A stretch of DNA of 64,000 nt from NCBI RefSeq assembly GCF_033001325.1, contig NZ_CP133111.1, forward strand, positions 744,001-808,000, given 5' to 3'. A model generated the notes under the pieces. That model was not told where the DNA came from, did no database searches, and saw only the letters and a program-made list of their open reading frames with translations. Below are positions 53,548 through 63,800 of the stretch, piece after piece. The translations under genes were made by a program, and so were the position numbers. The DNA comes from Rhodopseudomonas sp. BAL398 (GTDB lineage Bacteria; Pseudomonadota; Alphaproteobacteria; Rhizobiales; Xanthobacteraceae). Each line of letters begins with the position of its first letter. Positions within the stretch are counted from its first letter, which is position 1.

Positions 53548-55947
53548 ATGGATCGCGCGCGAACGGCAACGGATTGGGCGGCGATCGCTCTCGGTGTCCT
53601 GATGATCCTGATTGGCGTCGTCCTGGCGGTCGGCGGGGTCTGGCTGCTGAGCCTCGGCGGCTCATTCTATTATCCGGTGGTCGGCCTTGGCCTGATCGCA
53701 TCTGGCGCGCTCATCGCCGATCGGCGGGCGATCGGCGCCTGGGTCTATGTCGCGGTGTTTGTTTTCACCCTGGTCTGGGCGTGGTGGGAGATTGGGGCCA
53801 ATGGCTGGGCCTGGGTGCCGCGCATTGTCGGGCCGATGTTGCTGCTGATTGCGGTGCTGGCGCTGGCTCCGCGCCTGGCTTCGCGCAGCAGCGGCGTCAC
53901 CGCCGCGATCGCGGCCGCAATCTGCCTTCTGGTGGTGGCGGTCGGCGGATTCTCGATGTTCGGACAGTCGCGCACCGCGTCGGCCGCGGTCGGCCTGATG
54001 CCGGCGCCACGGCAGCAGATGGCCGATCCGTCGCCGCTCAAGACCGGAGCGGATTGGCCCGCTTATGGCGGCAGCTACAGTGCGCGCCGTTATTCGCCGC
54101 TCAATCAGATCACCGCCGACAACGTTGCTCAGCTGACCCGAGTCTGGATCTTCCATACCGGCGATCTGCCCGATGCCAAGACCAAGGGGACATACGGCGC
54201 CGAAACCACGCCGCTGAAGATCGGCGACAGCCTCTATCTGTGCACCCCGAAGAACATCATGATCGCGCTCGATGCCAGCACCGGCACCCAGCGCTGGCGT
54301 TACGATCCGAAAGTGCCCGACGAGAACATTCCCTACACCGCCGCTTGCCGCAGCGTCGTGTACTACGCGACGCCCAATGTCGATGCGGCGCAGGCCTGCG
54401 CGACGCGGATCATCGAGGGGACGCTGGATGCCCGGATCATCGCGGTCGACGCCAAGACGGGCGAGCCATGCGCCGATTTCGGAGAGCAGGGACAGGTCGA
54501 TACCACGATCGGAATCGGCGAGCACGATCCGGGGATGTTCTCGATCACCTCGCCGCCGACCGTGGTGCGCGGCGTGATCGTGGTCGGTCATCAAGTGCTC
54601 GACGGTCAAAAGCTCGACGCGCCATCCGGCGTGATCCAGGGCTATGACGCGGTGACCGGCGCGTTGCGCTGGGCCTGGGACATGGGCAAACCCGATGCGC
54701 CGGTGCCGCCGCCGCCGGGCCAGACCTATACCCGCGGAACGCCGAATATGTGGACCACGGCGTCGGGCGATGAGCAGCTCGGACTGGTCTATCTGCCGCT
54801 CGGCGCGCCCGCCGGAGACTATTGGAGCAGCGAGCGCTCGCAGCGCGAAAAGGAATTCGCCACCTCGCTGGTCGCGATCGATGTCACCACCGGCAAGCCG
54901 GCGTGGCATTTCCAGACCGTTCACAACGATGTCTGGGACTACGACCTCGGCTCGCAGGCGACGCTGGTGGATTATCCCACCGCGGACGGCACCGTCCCGG
55001 CGCTGGTGCTACCGAGCAAGCGCGGCGACATCTTCATGCTCGATCGCCGCACCGGCAAACCTTTGGCCGACGTCGTGGAGCGCCAGGTGCCGCCGGGCGG
55101 CGTCGAGCCCGCGCAACGCGCCAAGACCCAGCCGTTCTCGACCTATCATACGCTCGCCAAGCCGGCGCTCACCGAGCGCGACATGTGGGGCATGTCGCCG
55201 ATCGACCAGATGATCTGCCGCATCCAGTTTCGCAAGGCGAGTTATGACGGGCCGTTCACCCCACCGACCTCGGCCCGGCATTCGGTGGAATATCCCGGCT
55301 ACAATGGCGGATCGGATTGGGGCGGCGTTGCGGTCGATCCGAAGCGTGGCGTCATCATCGCCAACTACAATGATATGCCGAATTATAACCGGCTGGTGCC
55401 ACGCGACGAGGCCGACCGGCTCGGCTGGGCGCCGCGCAATCAGGCGCGCGGCAAGATCGGCGGCGCCGAGGGCGCGGGCGATCCGCAGGTCGGCGCGCCC
55501 TATGCGATCAACGTCAATGCCGGCTGGCGCTTGCCGGTCACCGGGCTGCTGTGCAAGCAGCCGCCTTATGGCGGCATCCGGGCGATCGACTTAAAGACCG
55601 GCAAGACCCTGTGGGACCGTCCGCTCGGGCAGGCCCGCACCAATGGTCCGTTCGGGATTCCCTCGATGCTGCCGATCACGATCGGCACGCCGAATAATGG
55701 CGGCGCGGTGGTGACCGGGGGCGGCCTGATCTTCATCGCCGCCACCACCGACAATCTGATTCGCGCTATCGACATCGAGACCGGCAAGACGGTGTGGCAG
55801 GACGTGCTGCCGGCCGGCGGGCAGGCCACGCCGATGACCTATGAGGCCAACGGCCGCCAATACGTCGTGATCATGGCGGGCGGCCACCACTTCATGGAGA
55901 CCCCGGTCGGCGATTCGCTGGTGGCTTACGCGCTGCCGCAGAAATAG
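53548..55947 (+). CDS. Membrane-bound PQQ-dependent dehydrogenase (glucose/quinate/shikimate type)
   Basis: 799 residues. Five N-terminal helices (to about 140) anchor the protein and offer the ubiquinone site; an eight-bladed quinoprotein propeller follows. Motifs include DWPAYGGSYSARRYSPLNQI, TWRYDPKVPD-like (RWRYDPKVPDENIPYT), FQTVHNDVWDYDLGSQATL and GIPSMLPITIGTPNNGGAVV, all shared with glucose (Gcd) and quinate dehydrogenases. It oxidises a sugar or cyclic polyol in the periplasm and reduces ubiquinone. No pqq biosynthesis gene is in the window. The ATG at 53548 (GAGG upstream) is preferred to the one 14 codons earlier. It lies between mrcA and prfB. Confidence 0.92.
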   Translation: MDRARTATDWAAIALGVLMILIGVVLAVGGVWLLSLGGSFYYPVVGLGLIASGALIADRRAIGAWVYVAVFVFTLVWAWWEIGANGWAWVPRIVGPMLLLIAVLALAPRLASRSSGVTAAIAAAICLLVVAVGGFSMFGQSRTASAAVGLMPAPRQQMADPSPLKTGADWPAYGGSYSARRYSPLNQITADNVAQLTRVWIFHTGDLPDAKTKGTYGAETTPLKIGDSLYLCTPKNIMIALDASTGTQRWRYDPKVPDENIPYTAACRSVVYYATPNVDAAQACATRIIEGTLDARIIAVDAKTGEPCADFGEQGQVDTTIGIGEHDPGMFSITSPPTVVRGVIVVGHQVLDGQKLDAPSGVIQGYDAVTGALRWAWDMGKPDAPVPPPPGQTYTRGTPNMWTTASGDEQLGLVYLPLGAPAGDYWSSERSQREKEFATSLVAIDVTTGKPAWHFQTVHNDVWDYDLGSQATLVDYPTADGTVPALVLPSKRGDIFMLDRRTGKPLADVVERQVPPGGVEPAQRAKTQPFSTYHTLAKPALTERDMWGMSPIDQMICRIQFRKASYDGPFTPPTSARHSVEYPGYNGGSDWGGVAVDPKRGVIIANYNDMPNYNRLVPRDEADRLGWAPRNQARGKIGGAEGAGDPQVGAPYAINVNAGWRLPVTGLLCKQPPYGGIRAIDLKTGKTLWDRPLGQARTNGPFGIPSMLPITIGTPNNGGAVVTGGGLIFIAATTDNLIRAIDIETGKTVWQDVLPAGGQATPMTYEANGRQYVVIMAGGHHFMETPVGDSLVAYALPQK

Positions 55948-56049
55948 CGCCGGGCGACCGATGACGGGGATCGCGGCGATTGCGCTTTGCCGCGGTCGCC
56001 GCTAAATCCCTGTCAGCATTTCGCGGCCCTGCCGCACATGAGAGTCACC

Positions 56050-57181
56050 ATGCGCCCAGAAATCGAACGCCTCGTCGAAGAGATCAAGCAGTCAGTCGGG
56101 CTGCTGAGGAGGCATCTTTGACGTCGATGCAGCCACGGCACGCCTGGCGGAGCTGAACAAGCTCGCCGAAGACCCCAATCTCTGGAACGATCCCCAGAGC
56201 GCCCAGAAGCTGATGCAGGAGCGGACCTCGTTGGAGGATTCGCTGACCGGCATCGGCAAGGTCGAGCGTGAGCTCGACGACAATGTCGAAATGATCGAAC
56301 TCGGCGAGGCCGAGGACGACGAAGGCGTGGTGCTCGAAGCCGAGGCCGCGCTGAAGGGCCTGAAGAAAGAGATCGCGCGGCGCGAGCTGGAAGCGCTGCT
56401 GGCGGGCGAGGCCGACCGCTTCGATTCCTATCTCGAAGTCCATGCCGGCGCCGGCGGCACCGAGAGCCAGGACTGGGCCTCGATGCTGCTGCGGATGTAT
56501 ACCCGCTGGGCCGAGAAGCACGGCTTCAAGATCGAATATCTGGAAGAGACCCAGGGCGAAGAGGCCGGGATCAAATCGGCGACGATCCAGATCTCCGGCC
56601 ACAACGCCTATGGCTGGCTCAAGACCGAGGCCGGCGTGCATCGGCTGGTGCGGATCTCGCCCTTCGATTCCAACGCGCGGCGCCACACCTCGTTTTCCAG
56701 CGTGGCGATCTTCCCGGTGGTCGACAATTCGATCAAGATCGACATCAACGAGAGCGACGTCCGCGTCGACACCATGCGCTCGGGCGGCGCCGGCGGTCAG
56801 CACGTCAACAAGACCGAATCCGCGGTGCGGCTGACCCATATTCCGTCCGGCGTCGCCGTGGTGTGTCAGGCCGGCCGCTCCCAGCACAAGAACAAGGCGC
56901 AGGCCTGGGACATGCTGCGCGCGCGGCTTTATGAAATCGAGCTGAAAAAGCGCGAAGCGCAGGCCGCCGCCGATCAGGCCGCCAAGACCGAAATCGGCTG
57001 GGGCCACCAGATCCGCTCTTATGTGCTGCAGCCCTATCAGATGGTGAAGGATTTGCGCACCGGGGTTCAGACCTCCGATACGTCGGGCGTACTCGACGGC
57101 GACATCGACGACTTCATGGCGGCGACGCTGGCGCAGCGCGCCTTCGGCACGCCGCCGCCGCAGATCGACGACGTGGACTGA
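56050..57181 (+). CDS. prfB: Peptide chain release factor 2, with programmed +1 frameshift
   Basis: The first 23 codons run from the ATG at 56050 to an in-frame TGA at 56119-56121 in the context AGGAGGCATCTTTGAC. As in E. coli prfB, an internal Shine-Dalgarno (AGGAGG) and CTT-TGA-C make the ribosome slip +1 onto GAC; the second frame then runs to 57181, giving about 376 residues. Later motifs are the RF2 tripeptide SPF ([15 protein letters not shown]) and the catalytic GGQ ([16 protein letters not shown]). RF2 terminates at UGA and UAA; low RF2 levels raise frameshifting, which is autoregulation. An alternative ATG lies at 56038. Confidence 0.96.
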
Positions 57182-57185
57182 TCGC

Positions 57186-58067
57186 ATGACGCTTGGGGCG
57201 TTCATCGGATTGGGACGCATGGGGCACGGCATGGCCGGGTGCTATCTCGACGCCGGATTCGGCGTCGCGGTGTGGAATCGCAGCAAGGCCAAGGCGGACG
57301 ATCTGATCGCGCGCGGCGCGCGGTTTGCGGCGTCGCCGGCCGATGCCGCGCAGGGCGCCGATGCGATTGTCACCATGGTCGCCGATGATGACGCTTCCAA
57401 TTCCGTGTGGCTGGGTGAGCAGGGTGCCGCGACCACCGCCAAGCCCGGCGCGCTGGCGATCGAATGCTCGACCGTGTCGTATCAACACGCGCTCGATCTG
57501 GCGCGCGAGCTGCGCAAGCGCGGCCTGGTCTATATCGATTGCCCCGTGACAGGATTGCCGGACGCCGCCGCCAGCGGCAAGCTGACGCTGCTGGTCGGCG
57601 CCGACCCCGCCGATCTCGACCAGGCGCGGCCCTATCTGGCGCCGCTCGGTTCGACCATCCGGCATTTCGGCGCGGTCGGGGCGGGCACGGTCTACAAGCT
57701 GATCAACAATCTGATGGGCGCGATCCAGATCGCCGGCCTTGCCGAGGGCCTGGCGATGGCCGAGCAGGCTGGGCTCGACATGAAACTGGTGCTGGAGGCG
57801 ATCCAGAGCGGCGTTGCTGCCAGTCCTCAGGTGATCCGCCATGCGCCACGGATGGTGGCGCGCGATTTTTCCGGCGCAACCTTCACGGCTGCGCTGCGGC
57901 ACAAGGACGCCGATTACGCGGTCAGGCTCGCCGAGAGCCTGCTGCCCGATATGCCGCTCGGCCGTGCTGCGGTCGAAGCCTATGCCAAAGCCAAGGCGGC
58001 GGCGCCCGATGAGGACGAGGGCAAGATGATCGAGATCGTGTCACGGACCAGGCCGGCGACGACCTGA
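57186..58067 (+). CDS. Beta-hydroxyacid dehydrogenase (3-hydroxyisobutyrate dehydrogenase family)
   Basis: 293 residues. NAD(P)-binding GFIGLGRMGHGMA-type start (GAFIGLGRMGHGMAG; Asn-Arg-Ser after strand 2, VAVWNRSKAKAD, favouring NADP), substrate motif FIDCPVTGLPDAAASGKLTL-like (YIDCPVTGLPDAAASG), catalytic Lys in GTVYKLINNLMGA, and the C-terminal KDADYAVRLAESL. Probably reduces or oxidises a small beta-hydroxy or tartronate-semialdehyde-like substrate; not resolved. It begins 4 bases after the prfB stop, so it is likely co-transcribed. Confidence 0.92.
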   Translation: MTLGAFIGLGRMGHGMAGCYLDAGFGVAVWNRSKAKADDLIARGARFAASPADAAQGADAIVTMVADDDASNSVWLGEQGAATTAKPGALAIECSTVSYQHALDLARELRKRGLVYIDCPVTGLPDAAASGKLTLLVGADPADLDQARPYLAPLGSTIRHFGAVGAGTVYKLINNLMGAIQIAGLAEGLAMAEQAGLDMKLVLEAIQSGVAASPQVIRHAPRMVARDFSGATFTAALRHKDADYAVRLAESLLPDMPLGRAAVEAYAKAKAAAPDEDEGKMIEIVSRTRPATT

Positions 58068-59441
58068 CTATCCGTCCGCGCTCAACCGCACCCCCGCGCG
58101 CAGGAATTTCTGCGGGTCGACCGCTTCGCCGTCGATCCTGGTCTCGTAATGCAGATGTGGACCGGTCGAGCGGCCGGTGGAGCCGACCGCGCCGATCACC
58201 TCGCCGATTTTGATGGATTGGCCGACCTTGACGTCGATCTGCGACAGATGGCCGTAGCGGGTCGACAGACCGTTGCCGTGGTCGATCTCGATCATGCGGC
58301 CATAGCCGCCGCTCCAGCCCGCCGACACGACTTTGCCGGCCGCGGTGGCGCGCACCGGGTCGCCCATGCTGGCGCGGAAATCGAGCCCAGTATGCATCGC
58401 CGGCCGGCCCAGGAACGGGTCGGTGCGGATGCCGAAGCCGGATGAGAATTCGACGTGACCGAGCACCGGCTTGCGATAGGGCACCAGCGCCAGGGTGCGG
58501 TTCAGGCGTTCGACCTGGGCGCGGCTGATGCTGATCCGATAGAGCTGTCGGTCGAAGGCGCTGGCATTGGCCTTCGGCTTGGGCACCGGCACGAAGGGGC
58601 CGCCGATTCCTTTTTGCGGCGGCGCGGCGTCCATATGGGCGGCGTTGAGGCCGAGATCCTCGAGCACGCCGCGCATCCGCCGGGCGCGGGACTCGTAGCT
58701 TTGTTCGGCCGAGCTCAGCGCCGCGAACTGGCGTTGCTCGATCTGATCGAGCGAGGTCTGCAGCCGCCCGATCACCGTGTCGAGGCCCTGGATCTTGGCA
58801 AAACGGTTCGGCTGCGGACCAGCGATCGCGGCGGGAATCCGGGATTCCAGCCGGGCCTCGCGATCCGGCGGCGCGGAGAACGTCACGGTGTCGCTGATCG
58901 GGGAGGGTTTGGGAATGGCGGACCGGCCGGTGTCATGCGCCGATGCGCCGCGCGTCGGCTTGATGCTGCCGGTCACCGCGATGTCCGGCAATCCGCTCAG
59001 CGCGCTGGTGCGGGATTCCAGCATCGTCTGCCGCCGCATCACCTGGTCGAGCTTCTGGTCGAACTGCTCCTGGTCGAGCAATTGCCGGCTGGTGGTGCGG
59101 TCGACCTTGGCGCGCAGTTCCGCGATCCGGTCCTCATAAGCGTATTGCATTTCGGCCTGCCGGGCGATCAGCCGGGTCAGCACGTCGTCGCGAAATGCAA
59201 AATAGGTCGCGGTCGCGGCCGACCAGCAGCCCAGCGCCACCACGGTGCCGACCACGATCCAGAACACCACCGGGCCGATCCGGACCTGCTTGCCGGCATG
59301 CACAATGGTGTAGCTGCTGCTTGGGGTCGGCGGCGCTTTTGCTGCTGGCCGTGGCTGGGCGGGATGCCGGGGCGGCAACCTGCCGTGATCATGGGCGTGG
59401 TGCAGCAACGACTCAGAATATTGACCGGAACGGTTCGACAT
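58068..59441 (-). CDS. M23-family (LytM) peptidoglycan endopeptidase, membrane anchored
   Basis: 457 residues. A cytoplasmic, His-rich N-terminus (residues 1-65), one membrane helix (VVFWIVVGTVVALGCWSAAT), a coiled-coil periplasmic stalk (about 95-330), then the M23 domain: FSSGFGIRTDPFLGRPAMHTGLDF, STRYGHLSQIDV and GPHLHYETRIDG give the Zn ligands HxxxD and HxH. It cuts peptide crosslinks of peptidoglycan, or activates such enzymes. The ATG giving MSNRSGQYSE has GGGAG upstream; the earlier part of the frame is non-conserved. It converges with the dehydrogenase gene (stop codons adjacent). Confidence 0.93.
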   Translation of the reverse strand: MSNRSGQYSESLLHHAHDHGRLPPRHPAQPRPAAKAPPTPSSSYTIVHAGKQVRIGPVVFWIVVGTVVALGCWSAATATYFAFRDDVLTRLIARQAEMQYAYEDRIAELRAKVDRTTSRQLLDQEQFDQKLDQVMRRQTMLESRTSALSGLPDIAVTGSIKPTRGASAHDTGRSAIPKPSPISDTVTFSAPPDREARLESRIPAAIAGPQPNRFAKIQGLDTVIGRLQTSLDQIEQRQFAALSSAEQSYESRARRMRGVLEDLGLNAAHMDAAPPQKGIGGPFVPVPKPKANASAFDRQLYRISISRAQVERLNRTLALVPYRKPVLGHVEFSSGFGIRTDPFLGRPAMHTGLDFRASMGDPVRATAAGKVVSAGWSGGYGRMIEIDHGNGLSTRYGHLSQIDVKVGQSIKIGEVIGAVGSTGRSTGPHLHYETRIDGEAVDPQKFLRAGVRLSADG

Positions 59442-59532
59442 CGGCACTCCCGCGCCGGCTGGAAACGGTTCCCGTCGGCTCAACGCAAGGCCGGATTTGA
59501 CCCCCTCATGGTTAATATTTGGCGAATGGGAC

Positions 59533-60549
59533 TCACAGCTTTTGTGCCACTGCGAGCACGTCGTCGGCGTGGCCGTCGACCTTGACGCCGCGCCAGATCT
59601 TGGCCACCCGGCCATTGGCGCCGATCAGCACCGTGGTCCGAAGAACGCCCTGGAACGTCTTGCCATACATCGATTTTTCGCCCCAGGCCCCATAGGCCTG
59701 CAGCATCTGATGGGTCTCGTCCGAAATCAGAGGCGTGACCAGTTGATGCTTGTCGCGAAACGATTCTTGGGCCTTTCGCGGATCCGCCGAAACGCCGATC
59801 ACCTGCGTTCCGCAGGCGGCGAAATCCTCGGCCAATCGGGTGAAGTCGATGGCTTCGCGGGTGCAGCCGGGCGTAGCGGCGCGCGGGTAAAAGAAGATCA
59901 CCAGCTTGTTGCCGGCAAAATCCGCAAGCTTGACGGTTTCGCCGCCGTCGCGCGGCAAGGCAAAGCCCGGCGCCTTCGCCCCCTCGCTCAGTTCCGCGGT
60001 CACGTCCGGCGCGGTGGCGGCGATCGGAGCGGGCCGCGTCATCGGCGCGGCCGGAGATTTAGCTGCAGGGCTGTTGGCATCCTGCACGACCTCCTTGCCG
60101 GCAGCCGGCAGCGTCATCGTCTTTGGCGTAACGGTCCTGGGCGTGACGGTCTTGGCAGTGGCCGCCTCGGGCGTGACGGTCTTGGACTTGCCCGTCTTGG
60201 GCGTGACGGTCTTGGATTTGGACGTCCTGGCAGGGGCCGTCTTGGCAATGGCCGCCTTCGGCGCGGCCGTCTTTCGTCCTGCGGGCGTCGGCGCAGCGGA
60301 CTTGGGCACAGAAGTTTTGGGCACAGAAGTTTTGGGCGCAGCAGTCCTGGGCGCAGCGGTCTTGCGCGCTCCGACGCTTAAGGTTTTCGATGCGGGCTTG
60401 GGCGATGCTTTCGCCGGTTTCTGACTCAATTTGTCGGCAACCTTCGATTTGGATTTGGTGGCCGGCTTATTCGGTGCGGCCTTGGCTTTCGCCACGGCTT
60501 TTTTCGCGGCCGCCGGCTTGGAGGTTTTCTTGCGCGTTTGCTTGGACAT
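59533..60549 (-). CDS. Bcp-type peroxiredoxin with a long Lys/Ala/Pro-rich tail
   Basis: 338 residues. Residues 1-185 are low complexity, made of K-T-x-x-P and related repeats (KTSVPKTSVPKSAAPTP; TPKTGKSKTVTP), strongly basic like histone H1 tails. Residues 186-338 are an AhpC/TSA domain with peroxidatic Cys229 (FYPRAATPGCTREAIDF). The resolving Cys found five residues on in many Bcp proteins is missing, and Cys246 could serve instead. The domain removes H2O2 and lipid peroxides; the tail may bind DNA or another polyanion (inference). GGAAGG precedes the ATG at 60547-60549. Confidence 0.9.
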   Translation of the reverse strand: MSKQTRKKTSKPAAAKKAVAKAKAAPNKPATKSKSKVADKLSQKPAKASPKPASKTLSVGARKTAAPRTAAPKTSVPKTSVPKSAAPTPAGRKTAAPKAAIAKTAPARTSKSKTVTPKTGKSKTVTPEAATAKTVTPRTVTPKTMTLPAAGKEVVQDANSPAAKSPAAPMTRPAPIAATAPDVTAELSEGAKAPGFALPRDGGETVKLADFAGNKLVIFFYPRAATPGCTREAIDFTRLAEDFAACGTQVIGVSADPRKAQESFRDKHQLVTPLISDETHQMLQAYGAWGEKSMYGKTFQGVLRTTVLIGANGRVAKIWRGVKVDGHADDVLAVAQKL

Positions 60550-60832
60550 ACGCCTTCCTTTCGTCGCTTTCAGAGGGTCAATAATCGCTGGATTGCTGAT
60601 GGAGCGACGGGGCAAACCGCTGCTGGGCAAATCTGCCGACCTCGGAGTATGGTTACAGGGATTCGAGACACCGGCCATCCCCGTTTGTTGAATTGGTCCG
60701 CTGGGGCCGATGGCGATTGACGGTTTCAAGCGAGGATTGGCAGCGATGCCGCCAGAACGGCGCGACTTGCGCAGCGGCATGCAGTTTATCCTCGACGATT
60801 CAGCTTGCGAATTGCGTGCGCATCGAGAGGCT

Positions 60833-63800
60833 ATGATCAGCAAAGAATCGTCCCAAGCGCACGAGCCGCACGCCAGCCCTCAGGGCTCGGATTGGGACGG
60901 GGCCGGCTGGGATCATGATCATGATCACGAGGCGGTGCATCGTGCGCGGCGGCTGCTGTCCGGTTCGCGCGGCAATTTGCATCGGGTCGAGGATTTCGTG
61001 CTGGCGATGCGGCGCTGGCTCGCCGGCGAGCGCTGGCTGAGGCGGATCACGATCGCCGTTCTGGTTCTGGGTTTTGTGTTCTCGGCCTGCTTCGCAGGAC
61101 TGTGGTGGCGGCTCGGCGCCGGTCCGATCAATGTGGATATGGCGACGCCCTGGCTCGCGGCGGCGATCGAGGAAAATATCGGCCACGGCAATACAGTCGA
61201 GGTCGGCGGCACCCAGATCGAGCGCGCCGGCCGGATAAGGGTCGCGGTGCGGATCCGCGATATCGTGGTCCGGGACAGCGATCACGTCATCGTCGCCAGC
61301 GCGCCGAAGGCGGAGGTTCGGTTATCCGGCAAGGCGCTGTTGATGGGGCGGCTTCGCGCCGAGAGCCTCAAGCTGGTCGATGCCGAGCTCTCAATCAGAA
61401 TCACACCGGACGGCCAGGTGACGGTGTCGACGGGCGACAATGCCAAGCCGCTGGCGACCGGCATGGCTTCGCTGCGGCAGCGGGCCCGGCTGCCGGCGGC
61501 TGCTCCGACCGCGACCCAAGCCGCTCCGAGCGACGCGCCGGACCCGCAGCTAGGCAGCCCGGCAGCGGTTCCCGACAATCAGGACATGGCCAAAGGCCTG
61601 CTCGCCGGCCTGGACTGGCTCGACAGTCTCAGCCTGACCGGCCTCGACGGCCAGAATCTCAACGAGATCGGCTTGAAGAACGGCAATCTGATCGTCGACG
61701 ATCAGCAGCGCGGCAACCGCTGGAACTTCGAGCATATCAGTCTCAGCCTTCGCCGCCCCAGCAATGGCGGGGTGGCGTTGTCGTTCGGCGAGGAGGGCGC
61801 CAATGCCTGGTCGCTGCGGGTCGTGGTCGGTCCGCCTTCGGACGGTGTGCGGTCGGTCGAGGTTCATGCCAACCGGGTCTCGACCAAGAACATCCTGCTC
61901 GCCCTGCGGATGAAGGACCAGACCTACAGCGCTGATTTTCCGTTGACCGGAGACCTGAAGGGCGAGCTCGGCCGCGACGGCCTGCCGACCTTCTTCCGCG
62001 GCAAGGTGGTGGCCGACGCCGGCACGCTGACCGACAGCGACACGCCGAACTATCCGATGACCGTCGATCAGGCGGAAATCAATGTGGAATGGGACGCCAG
62101 GCGACGGGTGTTGCTGGCACCGTTCAAAATCATCGCCGGGGCCAACCGCATCACCTTGCTGGCGTCGCTGGAACCGCCAAATGGCGACGTTCCCGATTGG
62201 CGGCTGGGCTTCAGCGGCGGAACCATTGTGCTGCCGGATTCAGGCGCCGAGCCGCCGCTCATCTTCAACCGCATCGCGATCAAGCTGCGCTTCGACACCG
62301 ACCATCGAAAGATCTTGCTGACGCAGGCCAATATCAGCAATGGCGAAATCAGCGTCGCCGGCACCGGCAGCATCGATTATTCCGGCGAGCCCCGGCTGAC
62401 ATTGGGCTTCGCCGGGACGCCGATGTCGGTGTCGGCGTTGAAGCGGATGTGGCCGATTCTGATCGTTCCGGAAGTGCGCGAATGGGTGACCGAGCGGATC
62501 TCGAAGGGATCGATTCAGAGCATCGATATCGCGGTCAATTCGCCGACCAAGAATCTATCGCGCCGCGGTCCGCCGATCCCCGATGATGGCCTGCTGGTCA
62601 ACATCATCGGCACCGGCGCCGTGCTGCGGCCGGTCGACGGCATGCCGTTGGTGCGCGATGCCGATCTGCGCGCGCGGGTCACCGGCCGCACCGCCACGGT
62701 GACGATCGGCCAGGCCACGGTCGATACGCCGACCGGCCGCAAGCTCTCGCTGTCCGATATTGTCTTCGAGGTGCCCGATATGGCGCCGAAGCCGTCGCCG
62801 GCGCGGGTCAAGTTTCGCCTCGACGGCACGGTCCCCGCGGTTGCAGAGATCCTCTCCTCGGATCGGCTGAGCGAATTCAGCGCGATGCCGATCAATCCCG
62901 ACACCAGCAAAGGAACGGTGTCGGCGCAGATTGCGCTGGGGATGCCGATCCAGCGTGAATTGACCAAGGAAGACACCACCTATTCGGTCAACGCCGAACT
63001 CAGCGGCTTCTCCGCCGACAAGCTGGTCATGAACCAGAAGCTCGAAGCCAGCAGCCTGAAGGTGACCGCCAACAATCAGGGCTATCAGGTCAAGGGCGAC
63101 GTCAAGATCAACGGCCAGGCCGCGACGCTCGACTATCGCAAGCCGACCACTGGCGACGCCGATGTCAAATTGCAGGCCACGCTCGACGATGCCAGCCGCG
63201 CTCGGCTCGGATTCGATCTCGGCCCCGCCGTCACCGGTGCTATCCCGATCAAGCTGACCGGCAAGATCGGCAGCGCGGACCACGACAGCCAGCTCGGCAT
63301 CGACGCCGACCTGACCGCGCTGAAGCTCGACAACCTGCTGCCGGGCTGGACCAAGCTGCCCGGCAAGTCCAGCCACGCGGTGTTCAACGTGGTTCAGAAA
63401 GAGCAATCGACCCGCTTCGAAGATATCGTGATCGAAGGCGGCGGCGCGCTGATCAAGGGCTCGCTCGAGGTTGATCAGAACAGCGATCTGCTGAACGCCA
63501 ATTTCCCGACCTATTCGCCATCGGAGGGCGACAAGGCGACGTTGAAGGCGGAGCGCGACAAGGACGGTGTTCTCAAGGTCACGATGCGCGGCGACGTATT
63601 CGACGGCCGCGGCTTCATCAAGTCGGCGATGTCGAGCAAGGAAGCCGACAGCAAGAGCAAGGCCAAGAGCATCGACATCGACCTCGATCTCAAGCTCGGC
63701 GCGGTGGCTGGATTCTTTGGCGAAGCCGTGCGCGGCGTCGACGTCAAATTGTCACGGCGCAATGGGGCGATCCGCAGCTTCGCGCTGAGCGGAAAACTCG

